A stretch of 64,000 bases of DNA, taken from the NCBI GenBank assembly GCA_965200005.1, contig OZ241331.1, positions 2,108,001 to 2,172,000 of the forward strand, given 5' to 3'. Positions 25,848 through 37,488 of this stretch are shown piece by piece. The stretch's first letter is position 1, and each line of letters begins with the position of its first letter. Made by a program: the position numbers and the translations under genes. The stretch comes from Aldehydirespirator sp965200005 (GTDB lineage Bacteria > Actinomycetota > Acidimicrobiia > Acidimicrobiales > Aldehydirespiratoraceae). Below the pieces are notes generated by a model. It did not search any database, was not told where the DNA came from, and saw only the letters and a list, made by a program, of their open reading frames with translations.

Positions 25848-26957
25848 GTGAAAGCTGCAGTGTTGACGCAACCAAACGCTCCGCTTGAGGTAGTGGACGA
25901 CCTTGACGTCGAAGATCCCCGCCCGGGTGAGGTGTGCGTTCGGGTCGCACACTCGGGTATCTGCCACAGCGATCTGAGCATGATCGAAAGCGGCTACGTG
26001 ATGCCCGCAGTGCTGGGGCACGAGGCGACTGGCGTTGTGGCAGAGGTTGGTGCCGGTGTCACCCATGTCTCGGTGGGTGATCCGGTGATGTTCACCCCGA
26101 TCGTGCCGTGTGGTCACTGCGCTGGTTGTGCCCGTCAGAACACCAGCCAATGTGCTCTTGCGATGAGTTTCGCCATGGGCACACGTCCCGACTCGACGTC
26201 ACCGTTCTCAAGGCACGGCACGCTGGTGCATCGTGGTGTTGGTGTGGGCGCCTTCAGCCAACACACAGTGGTTCCGTCCTCTGGCGTGGTGCGACTCGGC
26301 GATGACGTGCCTCTAGAGGTTGCGTGCCTAATCGGTTGTGCGGTGCAGACCGGTGTGGGTTCGGTGCTCAACACTGCTGGCGTTCATCGTGGCTCTACCG
26401 TCGCGATCACCGGGCTAGGTGGTGTCGGGCTTTCGGTCGTTCAGGGTGCTCGTATAGCAGGAGCAGCACGAATCGTTGCTTCCGATCCGGTTGAGGCCCG
26501 GCGACAGGCAGCATCCGATCTTGGAGCGACTGATCTGGTTGCTGGCGACGCTGAAGAGTTCAAGGCAGCAGTGCTTGAGGCAAGCGGCGGTGGTGGTGCC
26601 GACTATGCGTTTGAGGCTGCCGGTATTGCCAAACTCATCGAACTGTGCATCGACGTGACCGGCTCGGGTGGCACGACCGTGATTGTTGGAGCGCCACCGA
26701 TTACCGAAGCGGTGACCATTCCAGCGGCTGTGTTGTTCATGTTGCAACAGAAGCGCCTAGTCGGCAGCTTGCTGGGGAGTTGCTGGCCCGAGCGAGACAT
26801 CCCGTTGCTGGTTGGGTTGTGGCAGCGAGGCGACCTCGACCTTGAGTCGATGATCACCGCGCGGCTTTCCCTTGACGAGATAAATGACGGCTTCGAGGCA
26901 CTGCGCCGTGCCGATGGTGTTCGAACTGTTGTTGATGTAGCTCCGGCGGCCGCCTAA
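25848..26957 (+). CDS. Zinc-dependent alcohol dehydrogenase (MDR family)
   Basis: The start GTG at 25848 gives MKAAVLTQPNAPLEVV, typical of the family; the frame is open further upstream but that part is antisense to menB. The catalytic zinc ligands are in GICHSD and GHEATG, the structural zinc set is CGHCAGCARQNTSQC, and the NAD-binding loop is GLGGVGLSVVQGARIAGAARIVASD. It is about 369 residues. It resembles NDMA- or mycothiol-type actinobacterial ADHs; substrate unknown. Confidence 0.9.
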   Translation: MKAAVLTQPNAPLEVVDDLDVEDPRPGEVCVRVAHSGICHSDLSMIESGYVMPAVLGHEATGVVAEVGAGVTHVSVGDPVMFTPIVPCGHCAGCARQNTSQCALAMSFAMGTRPDSTSPFSRHGTLVHRGVGVGAFSQHTVVPSSGVVRLGDDVPLEVACLIGCAVQTGVGSVLNTAGVHRGSTVAITGLGGVGLSVVQGARIAGAARIVASDPVEARRQAASDLGATDLVAGDAEEFKAAVLEASGGGGADYAFEAAGIAKLIELCIDVTGSGGTTVIVGAPPITEAVTIPAAVLFMLQQKRLVGSLLGSCWPERDIPLLVGLWQRGDLDLESMITARLSLDEINDGFEALRRADGVRTVVDVAPAAA

Positions 26958-27028
26958 GCGACCGCCGGTCAGCTATTGAATCATCGAGTTTGCTCGGGAA
27001 AGAGACGAACTAGACGAACCCGAGTGAC

Positions 27029-29137
<2,109 letters not shown>

Positions 29138-29229
29138 GGTAAGGCTCCGTTGCAAGTTGACTTGCCCGCAGGCACTAACCAAATAACCCTACTGTTAGGG
29201 CTAACCGGTGACGGGTTAGGCGCCTTAAG

Positions 29230-29856
29230 TTGAGTTCACAGCACAACGGGAGGTGTGCGATTCAAGCAAAACCCACTCCAGTGCCTTCCGCGGCGCAAGC
29301 CAAAGCTGCCATCCGCGCGGCGATCCGTGCTCGTCGGGCTGCGCTCACGGTCGCTGAGAGGGAGCACTCAAGCGCCATGCTGGTGCGTCGACTCAAAGAG
29401 ATCCGGGAGCTAGCGGCCGCTTCCCGGATAGCTGCATACTGCGCGATTCGTGGGGAGATCTCACTGGAGCGACTTGCTTCGGGCGCACGCCGTGACTCGT
29501 TCACGTTGCCACGTGTGGTTGGCAAGGCCCTTGAATTCGTTGCTTGCAGCGAGAAGTTGGTGCTGGAGCGTGGCTCTTTCGGAATCCCCGAACCGGTCGA
29601 TGGTGAGATCGTGCCGCTTGCCAACCATGATGTTGTGCTGGTGCCACTGGTTGCTTTTGACGAGTCACTGCATCGTGTCGGCCAAGGTGGAGGCTTCTAT
29701 GACCGTGCTCTCGAACCGCTGCCGCGCCCCTTCACCATCGGGGTCGCGTACTCGTTTCAGCAGATCCCGACCGTGCCTCGTGAACCCTGGGATCTTCCCC
29801 TTGATGTCATCGTGACCGATCAGGGCATTTTCGACCCACGCCGACATGTCGCATAA
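29230..29856 (+). CDS. 5-formyltetrahydrofolate cyclo-ligase
   Basis: The enzyme converts 5-formyl-THF to 5,10-methenyl-THF with ATP. The signature GQGGGFYDRALEPL near residues 152-165 is diagnostic, and the N-terminal basic helix AAIRAAIRARRAAL also fits. It is about 208 residues. The start is ambiguous: TTG 29230 opens the frame, GGGAGG (29248-29253) sits properly before an in-frame ATT at 29260, and a GTG occurs at 29281. It precedes trkA by about 80 bases, including a tandem repeat. Confidence 0.9.
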   Translation: MSSQHNGRCAIQAKPTPVPSAAQAKAAIRAAIRARRAALTVAEREHSSAMLVRRLKEIRELAAASRIAAYCAIRGEISLERLASGARRDSFTLPRVVGKALEFVACSEKLVLERGSFGIPEPVDGEIVPLANHDVVLVPLVAFDESLHRVGQGGGFYDRALEPLPRPFTIGVAYSFQQIPTVPREPWDLPLDVIVTDQGIFDPRRHVA

Positions 29857-29874
29857 GTGCGTGAGCATGCCGAA

Positions 29875-29922
29875 ACGTAGCGTGCGCACACCGCGCAGAC
29901 GTAGCGTGCGCACACCTCGCAG
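29875..29922 (+). repeat. 24-bp tandem repeat upstream of trkA
   Basis: Two adjacent 24-base units (29875-29898 and 29899-29922) differ at one base; each starts ACGTAGCGTGCGCACACC. A partial third unit ACGTTAGG follows. The repeat lies in the short gap before trkA and may be regulatory or simply a slippage product. Confidence 0.85.
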
Positions 29923-29938
29923 ACGTTAGGAACCTGGC

Positions 29939-31291
29939 GTGCATGTGATCGTGGTTGGGGCCGGTGAAGTGGGCACCTATGTGGCGGGTCGGCTGAGTCG
30001 GGAGGGTCATGACGTCTCTGTTGTTGAATTGGACGCCAACCGGTTGCGCCAACTCAACGCCGAACTCGACGTTCTCACCGTTCAGGGAAGCGGCTCACAT
30101 CCCAGTGTGATGAACGATGCTGGTGTGGCACGTTGCGAGCTCGTTGTAGCACTGACAGACAGCGACGAAGTGAACCTGGTGGCGTCCCTTATCGCCAAAC
30201 GCAACGGTGTTCCACGAACGATCGTGCGCATCGAATCAGCAGAGTTGCGAGGGCGGTCTGCATCAGAGCTACGTCAGATCTTTGGCGCCGACCTGGTGAT
30301 CGACCCTGATCTTGAGACGGCAGAGACGATCCTGCACTTGCTTGATTATCCGGGCGCATCCGAGATAGCGGTAATGGGTCGGGGGGAGGCAATCGTCATC
30401 GGAACCGTTCTCCCGCAGACGGCTCCGCTAGCGGGTCGTTTGCTATCTGATGTAGCTGCCGATTATGAGCCTGATTGGGAGTTCATTGTCGGTTCGGTGT
30501 CCCGGGGCGAGGAAACGATCATCCCGCGCTTCGACCTAGAGCTACAGGCGGGAGATCTGCTGCGTGTCGTTTGCAAGCGGCGCGCACGGCGCCAGGTCTC
30601 CCGGCTGCTTGGGCTCGGTACGGGCACGGCTCGCAGGGTGATGCTCCTTGGTGGTGGCCGGACAGCTGAGATCCTGGCAGCACGGCTGGTCGCTCGTGGT
30701 GTCGAAGTGGTCATAGTCGAGCGTGACGAGACCCGAGCGATGGACCTGGCTCGCAAGTTGCGAGATGTTCAGGTGTTGCAGGGAAACATCACCGACGCCG
30801 ATCTGTTGGCTGAGGCCAATCTAGGCCGATTTGATGTGGTGGCCGCCCTCACAGGTGAAGACGAGTCCAACATCCTGGCTTGCCTGTATGCCAAGTCTGT
30901 TGGTGTTGGAGAGACAATCGCAGTTGTTCACAAACTCACTTTGCTGTCACTGCTTGGATCAGCCGGGGTGGACGTGTCGCTGTCGCCTCGCACCGCCACC
31001 GCTGATGGTGTGATGCGGTTTGTGCATGGAGACGTGGCAGCCGTGGCGACTTTCCTGCAATCCGAAGCCGAGGTGCTTGAGCTTGAGGTCGCATCGGGGT
31101 GTCCCGCCGATGGTGTGCCGCTGAGGGAACTCGGCATCCCCAAAGACGTGATCATCGCGGCTTTCGTTCGTGACGGCAAGCCTCAGATCGCTCGGGGACG
31201 CAGCCGCTTGCGCCCCCGTGACCATGTCATTGCCTTTGCTATGCCCTGGTCGGTTCACAAGGTCAACTCGCTGCTGACGTGTGAGGAGTAG
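29939..31291 (+). CDS. trkA: Trk potassium uptake regulatory protein TrkA
   Basis: TrkA is the cytosolic NAD/nucleotide-binding gating ring of Trk potassium channels. The 450-residue protein has two RCK units: VIVVGAGEVGTYVAGRLSREG at residues 3-23 with an acidic VVELDANR ligand position, and a second VMLLGGGRTAEILAARLVARG near 231-251. Each is followed by a TrkA_C-like domain, the second ending near RSRLRPRDHVIAFA. The GTG at 29939 gives a normal N terminus. It overlaps the following trkH by 11 bases. Confidence 0.95.
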   Translation: MHVIVVGAGEVGTYVAGRLSREGHDVSVVELDANRLRQLNAELDVLTVQGSGSHPSVMNDAGVARCELVVALTDSDEVNLVASLIAKRNGVPRTIVRIESAELRGRSASELRQIFGADLVIDPDLETAETILHLLDYPGASEIAVMGRGEAIVIGTVLPQTAPLAGRLLSDVAADYEPDWEFIVGSVSRGEETIIPRFDLELQAGDLLRVVCKRRARRQVSRLLGLGTGTARRVMLLGGGRTAEILAARLVARGVEVVIVERDETRAMDLARKLRDVQVLQGNITDADLLAEANLGRFDVVAALTGEDESNILACLYAKSVGVGETIAVVHKLTLLSLLGSAGVDVSLSPRTATADGVMRFVHGDVAAVATFLQSEAEVLELEVASGCPADGVPLRELGIPKDVIIAAFVRDGKPQIARGRSRLRPRDHVIAFAMPWSVHKVNSLLTCEE

Positions 31292-32819
31292 CCCGCTTTC
31301 GGCGATCCGTGAAGGCCCACGGCTTGTCACGCGGCGCTGGTCACCCGACTATTTGATCTCCTGGACAGCAGCCTCGCTGCTTGAGGCATTTGGCGTGCTC
31401 GGTGCCGTGTCGGTGCTGTGCGGGCTAGCGGGCATCGGCGACGACAATGGCGACTCGCTGGCTCTGTGCGTTGCGGGTGCTGGCTGCTTGCTGATCGCAG
31501 GTCTGGCCCGACCACGTGTGAGGCGTCCGCAGCGACCGTCTCCAGGGTGGGTTTACGTCGGCACCATCATCACGTGGTCTGCCCTGGTGGCGTTTGGCAC
31601 GGTGATCTATCTGGTTACTGGCACGTTGGGACGCGTCGACGATGCCGTTGTGGAGTCGGCTGCCGGCTTCACAACTACCGCGCTGACGATGATCGAGGCC
31701 AGCGAGGTCTCTCGGGCGATGTTGTTGTGGCGTTCAGCAACGAGCTGGGTCGGTGGGCTCCTCGCGGTTCACATGGCGGTTGTGTCGCTGCCGGGGGTGC
31801 TTCGGTCGCGGGCATTGAGCGGATTCACGCACGGTCGTCGAGAACTAGAGCTTGTTCCCAATCACTCGGCGGGTACCCGCAACGTTTTGGTCTTGTATAT
31901 GGGCTTCACTGTTGCTCTTGCTGTGGCCTATTTGGCGGTGGGGTTGGGTTCTACCGAGGCGGCGGTGGTGGCCTTAGGCACCGCTTCCACTGGAGGGTTC
32001 AGTGGCCAGGTCGACTCTCTTGCCAGCTACGGCGTGGGCGTGCAGGCCGTCGCCACGTCCGGGATGTTGCTGGCAGGTGCAGGACTGTTCACGCTCTGGT
32101 GGCTGGTTCGTGGGCAAGTGCGACCCCTCTGGCGTTCCAGTGAACTTCGAACGTTCCTGTTGCTAGTCGTTGCTGCTTGGCTTGCTGTCACATGGATGTC
32201 TGGGGCTTCATGGCACGAAGCACTGTTCATGTCTGCTTCGGTCTTTAGCACCACCGGTTTTGCGCTCTCGGATTGGACGCTCTGGGGCGACTTTGTCGTG
32301 GTCGTGCTGCTCGTGTGCGCTGGGATCGGTTCGATGACGGGGTCGGTGGGCGCAGGAATGCGGGTCTGGCGAGCGCGGTTGCTAGCCCAGTCGGCAGGAG
32401 CTCAGTTGAGGCTGCAACTCGAACCCCGCGCAGTTGTGGTGGTGGAACAGGACGGGAAACTGTTGTCTGCCCGTTCGCTCGATCGTCTGAACGGACATCA
32501 GGTTGCATACGTCGTACTTATTGGGGTTGGTGCCCTGGCTTTGGGTGCGGTGGGGTTCTCGCTGCAGGGAAGCGTGTGGGCGTCGTTGAGTGCGCTCTCG
32601 ACGCTCGGGCCAGCGGTCGGCGAGGTTGGCGCATTTGGGATGCTTGATGGGGTGTCAAGGCCGGCACGGCTGACTTTGGTGGTTCTGATGCTGGGGGGTC
32701 GCATGTCGATGCCACCGTTGATGGCCGGCCTCGGGTTCGTGCTTCGCTGGCAACGCAGTCTCGTGTTGCATCTGCGGCTGCTCATGTGGCGGACGGGTCA
32801 CAGGTTCGGGCGGCGTTAG
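31281..32819 (+). CDS. TrkH-family potassium channel subunit, divergent
   Basis: The 512-residue membrane protein has TrkH-type four-fold M1-P-M2 repeats with pore loops ESAAGFTTTALTM, ALGTASTGGFSGQ, SVFSTTGFALSD and SALSTLGPAVGE. Compared with its neighbour, the first pore loop has Ala where the filter Gly is expected, and the TrkH loop normally written as GSTAGGIK with a conserved Lys reads GSVGAGMR here. It may be a modulatory partner in a heterodimer or a degenerate copy. Translation starts inside the trkA end (GTG 31281). Confidence 0.85.
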   Translation: MRSSPLSAIREGPRLVTRRWSPDYLISWTAASLLEAFGVLGAVSVLCGLAGIGDDNGDSLALCVAGAGCLLIAGLARPRVRRPQRPSPGWVYVGTIITWSALVAFGTVIYLVTGTLGRVDDAVVESAAGFTTTALTMIEASEVSRAMLLWRSATSWVGGLLAVHMAVVSLPGVLRSRALSGFTHGRRELELVPNHSAGTRNVLVLYMGFTVALAVAYLAVGLGSTEAAVVALGTASTGGFSGQVDSLASYGVGVQAVATSGMLLAGAGLFTLWWLVRGQVRPLWRSSELRTFLLLVVAAWLAVTWMSGASWHEALFMSASVFSTTGFALSDWTLWGDFVVVVLLVCAGIGSMTGSVGAGMRVWRARLLAQSAGAQLRLQLEPRAVVVVEQDGKLLSARSLDRLNGHQVAYVVLIGVGALALGAVGFSLQGSVWASLSALSTLGPAVGEVGAFGMLDGVSRPARLTLVVLMLGGRMSMPPLMAGLGFVLRWQRSLVLHLRLLMWRTGHRFGRR

Positions 32820-32821
32820 CT

Positions 32822-34477
32822 GTGGCGATCTGGCGTCGAACACTACGTCGTCTGCGCTCTGTGCGAACGGCCTGGCGAGCACGTCGCAACAGGGCAACAG
32901 GAACCCACGACGAGATCTGGTTGGGATCCGATCGCCGAGGCTGGTTCAGCCAGAACCGCCACGCATACAACTCAACAACGCTTCATGTGCTGGGTATCTC
33001 TCTTGTCGCTGTGGCCGCGGGGATGTTTGCTTGTGCCCTCCTTGAGGCGCTTACAACCCGGCGCGATACGGAGGCGCTCGCTGTTAGTGGCGTGATAGTG
33101 GGGGTCGGCGGAACGGGGTTGTGGTACTTCACCAAGGCCGGGTTCATCAACAAACTCCAGGTGTTCTCCACGGTTGCGTGGACTTGGATTGTCATGACGC
33201 TCGTTGGAGCGCTGCCTTACGTTCTGGGCGGGACGTTTGCCAGTCCAGGTGCCGGGCTTAGCGACCAGGTGGTAAACGCCATCTTCGAGTCCGTATCGGG
33301 CTACTCAGCCTCGGGCTCGACTGTCATGGTCGACTTCGACATCGGCGGCCGGGGCCTGATGATGTACCGGCAGGCGACCCACTGGTATGGGGGCATGGGC
33401 GTGGTCGTGCTCGCGGTGGCGGTGCTGCCATTCCTTGGGGTCGGCGGTCTGGAGTTGATCTCGGCTGAGGCGCCGGGTACGTCCTCTGATCGCTTGACTC
33501 CCAGGGTTAGCGAGACAGCACGCCGGTTGTGGATGGTTTATACGGGCTTCACCGTGGCGGCAGTCTTGGCTCTACTTGCGGTCGGACTGTCGCTGTATGA
33601 CGCGGTTGCACATGCGCTGACGCTGGCCGCTACGGGCGGGTTCTCGCCCTATGCCGACTCGGTCGGACACTTCCGCAGCCTGGCTGTGGAGATCGTTGTG
33701 ATTGTCTTCATGCTCGCAGGCGGCACGAGCTTTGCGTTGCACTGGAGGGCAATTGCCTCTCGTCGGTTCCCGCATCTACGTGACAGCGAGTTCCGGTCGT
33801 TCATCTTCGTGCTCGCACTAACGGCCTCAACCATCATCACGCTGTTGTGGATTGATGGTGAGTTGCCGATGGCTTCTGCGATCCGTTCAGCGATTTTCTA
33901 TACGGTCTCTTTGGGTACGAGCACCGGGTTGGGAAACGCCACGGGTCCCGGTTCTGTTGGCGATTACATCATCTGGGCTGCAGGTGTGCAGCTTGTGTTG
34001 CTGTTCTTGATGGTGATCGGTGGATGCACCGGGTCAACCGCTGGGGGCATCAAGGTGATGCGCATGCAGGTTCTTGGCATTGTGATGCTGCGTTCGGTGC
34101 GTCACACCCAGTCGCCCCGAGCAGTGATACCGGTGCGACTTGGTCGGGATGTAATTGCCGAAAGTGTTGTGTCAAGAGTTAACGGATTCTTCTTGCTTCA
34201 TGTGTTACTCGTGATCCTTGGAGTGCTCGTGGTGTCGGCACTTGGTGGCGACTTTGAAACAACACTTGGTTCCGTTGTATCGGCCTTAGGAAACATGGGT
34301 CCGGCACTCGGTGAAGCAGGCCCAGCCTCCAATTTCTCTGAGTCGTTTAGCCAGCCCGCCCGCCTGGTTTTGGCGCTGCTAATGATCGTTGGCCGACTAG
34401 AGATAGTGCCAATGCTGCTCGCATTTGTCCCGCTAGTAGAACGCTCAAGAGCCGCAACAAGAGCCCTCCGCCGCTAA
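32822..34477 (+). CDS. trkH: TrkH potassium channel subunit, canonical
   Basis: This 551-residue protein is a regular TrkH: pore loops FESVSGYSASGSTVM, LTLAATGGFSPYAD, YTVSLGTSTGLGNA and SALGNMGPALGE, plus the intact GGCTGSTAGGIKVMRMQ loop. It should form the potassium-conducting dimer gated by the TrkA ring. GTG 32822 lies just after the preceding stop; an in-frame GTG at 32786 would overlap the previous gene. The basic N terminus (RRTLRRLRSVRTAWRARRNR) is unusual. The operon is trkA-trkH-trkH. Confidence 0.93.
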   Translation: MAIWRRTLRRLRSVRTAWRARRNRATGTHDEIWLGSDRRGWFSQNRHAYNSTTLHVLGISLVAVAAGMFACALLEALTTRRDTEALAVSGVIVGVGGTGLWYFTKAGFINKLQVFSTVAWTWIVMTLVGALPYVLGGTFASPGAGLSDQVVNAIFESVSGYSASGSTVMVDFDIGGRGLMMYRQATHWYGGMGVVVLAVAVLPFLGVGGLELISAEAPGTSSDRLTPRVSETARRLWMVYTGFTVAAVLALLAVGLSLYDAVAHALTLAATGGFSPYADSVGHFRSLAVEIVVIVFMLAGGTSFALHWRAIASRRFPHLRDSEFRSFIFVLALTASTIITLLWIDGELPMASAIRSAIFYTVSLGTSTGLGNATGPGSVGDYIIWAAGVQLVLLFLMVIGGCTGSTAGGIKVMRMQVLGIVMLRSVRHTQSPRAVIPVRLGRDVIAESVVSRVNGFFLLHVLLVILGVLVVSALGGDFETTLGSVVSALGNMGPALGEAGPASNFSESFSQPARLVLALLMIVGRLEIVPMLLAFVPLVERSRAATRALRR

Positions 34478-34867
34478 CCACGGTGAGCTCTTGTCGTGAC
34501 CTTCAGCGGATTCGGAACAACTGCGCAAGACTGCACTTTGACAAACGACCACGCACCTCTTTGAAACGCAAGGTGGCTCAGAGCCCCTGTCCTGGCTGAC
34601 GAGTCCGAGGCGGATCCCTCAAGCGAGCCAATTGAGCAGGTCATCGCAGATTACGTCACGCAAGGCGCATGTCACTCCTGAAGATTAGACCGAGCGGTTC
34701 AGCTTGCATGATTCATAGCGGAGTCGTACGTCGCTTGACTAATCGGTGCCATGACTCTAAGCTCACAACCTCTAATTTCGGAAGACAGCCTCAAGGAGGC
34801 TGAGAATAGGCATTAGGCTATGCGTGATCTCCAAGCTTCTTCACACGCGAAGATGGTAGGCGATTAG
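34478..34867. other. Gap between trkH and the ABC cluster
   Basis: No gene is visible in this 390-base stretch, which is poorer in GC than its left neighbour. It holds a candidate promoter (34735-34763) and a perfect small hairpin with arms CAGCCTC (34786-34792) and GAGGCTG (34796-34802) with a three-base loop, perhaps a transcript-leader structure or attenuator of the ABC genes. Confidence 0.4.
34735..34763 (+). promoter_or_regulatory. Candidate sigma-70-type promoter for ABC cluster
   Basis: TTGACT (34735-34740) and TAAGCT (34758-34763) are separated by 17 bases, upstream of the broken permease gene. The -10 is imperfect; support is by sequence match and position only. Confidence 0.35.
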
Positions 34868-35682
34868 GTGCGTGGCTCCTGGCGCGCCAAACTGTCGAGC
34901 GCAATTCGATGGGAAACGCGAAATCGGCAAACCCGCACCATGGCTGCGCTAACGTCAGCTGCCTTTGTACTCGGCCTCTATTCTCTATCTTTTTGGGCAA
35001 TCCTGGACCTCCTTTAGTCGAATGGCGATTTGCGGGAATCTTCACGTACGGACCAATGCATAGCGCCGAGATTATGGCACCGGTCATTAGTGCTGTAGCG
35101 ATGGGCGCAGACTTCCGTTTCCGCACAGTCCGTCAAACTGTAGCTTGGCTCGGCAGTCGAAATGCCTTTGTGGCAAGCAAGCTGATCATCAACAGCTTAC
35201 AATGCATGACAATTGCTGTGATCTTAATAGTCACGAGTTGGATAGTGTTAGTGACGATTTACGGCTTCTGGAGTAGTGGTTTACCTTTGCTAGGGCGTGA
35301 TGTTGCTAGATTGGCGCTGCTAGTAATTTTCTTCACTTGGATATGGTCGTTAGTTGGTTCGGGTCTGGCCTTGCTTCTGCAGAGCTCGACGATAAGCGTT
35401 GGCGTGCATCTGGAGTGAAATTCCTCTTCTTAGACTACGTGATATTTAACCTCCGATATGAAACTTTAGATGTGTTACCCCTGGCAGGCAATGGAGTCCG
35501 TGCTTTCCTGGTCGTATCCAGCAGATCAAGCAATACTGAGTGCTGAGGAACCACTCCTAATGCTGATTGTGCCACCGGGATCTACCGGACTGATGGTTGC
35601 AGTTGTTCCCACCCTTGTTGTCGCCGCCATGATGATTGGAGTAGGTTGGCTAAGGTTCATCAAGAGTGATCTGCGCGGATAG
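34868..35682 (+). pseudogene. Broken ABC-2-like permease (copy 1)
   Basis: Aligning with the intact permease at 36625 reveals the same protein in three reading frames. From GTG 34868 the frame reads RGSWRAKLSSAIRWE, RNRQTRTM and VLGLYS, then breaks near 34985-34990 (a run of five T). The next frame gives GNPGPPLVEWRFAG, FRFRTVRQTVAWLGSRNAF and DVARLALLVIFF, and stops at 35418. The middle part shifts again and the last frame resumes near 35470 with QAMESVLSWSYPAD, ending with IGVGWLRFIKSDLRG at 35682. At least three indels make it non-functional. The paralogue identity with copy 2 is high, so it was a partner or recent duplicate. Confidence 0.85.
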
Positions 35683-35747
35683 TGACCAGTATGTTGGCGG
35701 CAACTCTGGATCTGTCGCAAGTTGCAAGACACCGGAGGTGATTGCCC

Positions 35748-36617
35748 GTGATTGAGTTGTATGAGATCGGAAAGGATTACGGGGGCAGTTGAAATAGGTC
35801 CCGTGTCGTTCACAGTGCCCGACGGTTCGATCACAGCGATGGTTGGCCCGAACGGTAGCGGCAAGACGACCACCTTGCTTCGCATGATCGAAGTGGTGCG
35901 GGGCAGTGGCTTTGCTCTGTTTGACGGAGAGCGTTACGGGAGTCTGCCTTCACCGACACAAACCGTCGGAGTGATGTTTGACGGGATTCCCACGTATCCG
36001 GGTCGCACTATCCGTGCACACATGAAGATTGTGGCCGCGGCAATGCGAATTGACCGTCAGCGGCGTAATGAAGTGTTGGACATGGTTGGGGCTGCGAGAT
36101 GTGTCATCTCGGCGGTTGAACGAACTCTCGTATGGAATGCGTCAGCGTCTCGGTATCGCGTGCATGCTTGCCAATAGAACCTCAATATTTGTTGATTGAT
36201 GAACCGAGTAACGGACTCGATCCTCGAGGTCGTCAGTGGCTCCAAGAACTACTGCTCGAGTTGTCGCGAGACGGACATTCTATCTTGATTGCAACTCACG
36301 ACTTAGAGATGGTTCGCAGGATTGCTGACAGGGTTGTCACGATGCAAAGCGGCAGAATGACTGAAGAGACAAGCCTAGGCGAATACGTTAACCATTACGA
36401 CGGTTGTCGAATTGAAATCCTCTGCAATAGTCCCAGTGAAGTCGCAGCAAGGCTAACTGCGGTGGCAGTTGGTGAGAACTTACAGACATATGACAACCGT
36501 GTCTGCGTCTCTGGTACAACCATTGAGGAGGTAGTCGACTGTATCGCTGGTCTTGATATTGAAATCGGCTCGATCTCGTATGATCTCGTCCAGTTACAAG
36601 TGTCTCAAATTGGTTAA
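35748..36617 (+). pseudogene. Broken ABC transporter ATP-binding protein
   Basis: GTG 35748, with GGAGG ten bases upstream, opens IELYEIGKDYGG, then an extra G in a five-G run (35781-35785) shifts the frame. The next frame carries Walker A GPNGSGKTTTLL. A second one-base excess near 36110-36120 shifts into the frame with LSYGMRQRLGIACMLAN (the ABC signature region), and a third near 36172-36178 leads to QYLLIDEPSNGLDP (Walker B) and THDLEMVRRIADRV (switch His). Each break looks like a single inserted base. The deduced product is a bacitracin/ABC-2-type exporter ATPase of about 289 residues. Confidence 0.85.
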
Positions 36618-36624
36618 ATCAGCT

Positions 36625-37440
36625 ATGAGCAGTTCCTGGCGTACTACGCTGTTACGTGCGATACAACATGAGGTGCGATCAAGGCAAACTCGTGCCATGG
36701 TTGTCCTCATCTCTGTGACGCTATTGCTTGGTTTGTCTTCCGTTGCTACTGGAGATCCAGGGCCTCCGTTAATTGCCTGGCGATTTGCAGGTCAATTCGC
36801 CCAACGCCCGTTTGAGGGTATAACTCCCATGATTGTGGTGATGTTTGCCATTGCAATGGGCTCTGAGTTTCGTCATCGTACTGTCAGACAAACCATCACC
36901 TGGCTTGGCAGTCGAAATGCCTTCATCTCAAGCAAACTCATTGTAAGTAGTCTGCAGTGCGTTGCGATTACAGCGACTCTCCTTCTGATGATTTGGATAG
37001 CAATGGTAACAGTTTACGGCTATTGGGACAGCTATCTGCCGATGATTGGGGCAGATGTAGCTAGATTGGCGCTACTAGTGATCTTGTTTCTTTGGCTATG
37101 GCAGTTGGTTGGCTCCGGACTGGCCCTTCTCTTTCAGAGTCAAGCAATGAGTATCGGCACTTACCTGGGTCTTAGCTACTTCTTGGAAGGATATGTATTG
37201 AGGCGCTTTGACCCTGAGATCAGTGGCTTTCGAAGACTGCTGCCGGAGTCGGCAATGGAGTCCAACCTGGATTGGTCACATCCATCCGACCCGTTTAGAA
37301 TGAATCCTGATGACCCGTTCTACTATTTGGTTATGCCACCTGAATCGACTGGTCTAATAGTCGCAGTCATTCCGATTCTCGCGTTCGCCATCGTGATTAT
37401 CGGAATTGGTTGGATTCGCTTTCTCAAATCCGACCTATGA
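36625..37440 (+). CDS. ABC-2-like permease (copy 2, intact)
   Basis: This intact 271-residue membrane protein starts at ATG 36625, eight bases after the ATPase remnant stop. It has about six hydrophobic segments, with MVVLISVTLLLGLSSVA near residue 25, ITPMIVVMFAIAMGSEF, LQCVAITATLLLMIWIAMVTVYG, VARLALLVILFLWLWQLVGSGLALLF and a last helix before IRFLKSDL. The HRTVRQTITWLGSRNAFISSK segment is shared with copy 1. It resembles ABC-2 exporter membrane subunits. With the ATPase broken it may be orphaned unless another ATPase serves it. Confidence 0.8.
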   Translation: MSSSWRTTLLRAIQHEVRSRQTRAMVVLISVTLLLGLSSVATGDPGPPLIAWRFAGQFAQRPFEGITPMIVVMFAIAMGSEFRHRTVRQTITWLGSRNAFISSKLIVSSLQCVAITATLLLMIWIAMVTVYGYWDSYLPMIGADVARLALLVILFLWLWQLVGSGLALLFQSQAMSIGTYLGLSYFLEGYVLRRFDPEISGFRRLLPESAMESNLDWSHPSDPFRMNPDDPFYYLVMPPESTGLIVAVIPILAFAIVIIGIGWIRFLKSDL

Positions 37441-37488
37441 CGATGTCCGTCGATGCGACAACGCAGGACTCTCGGTGATACCGAGCGC

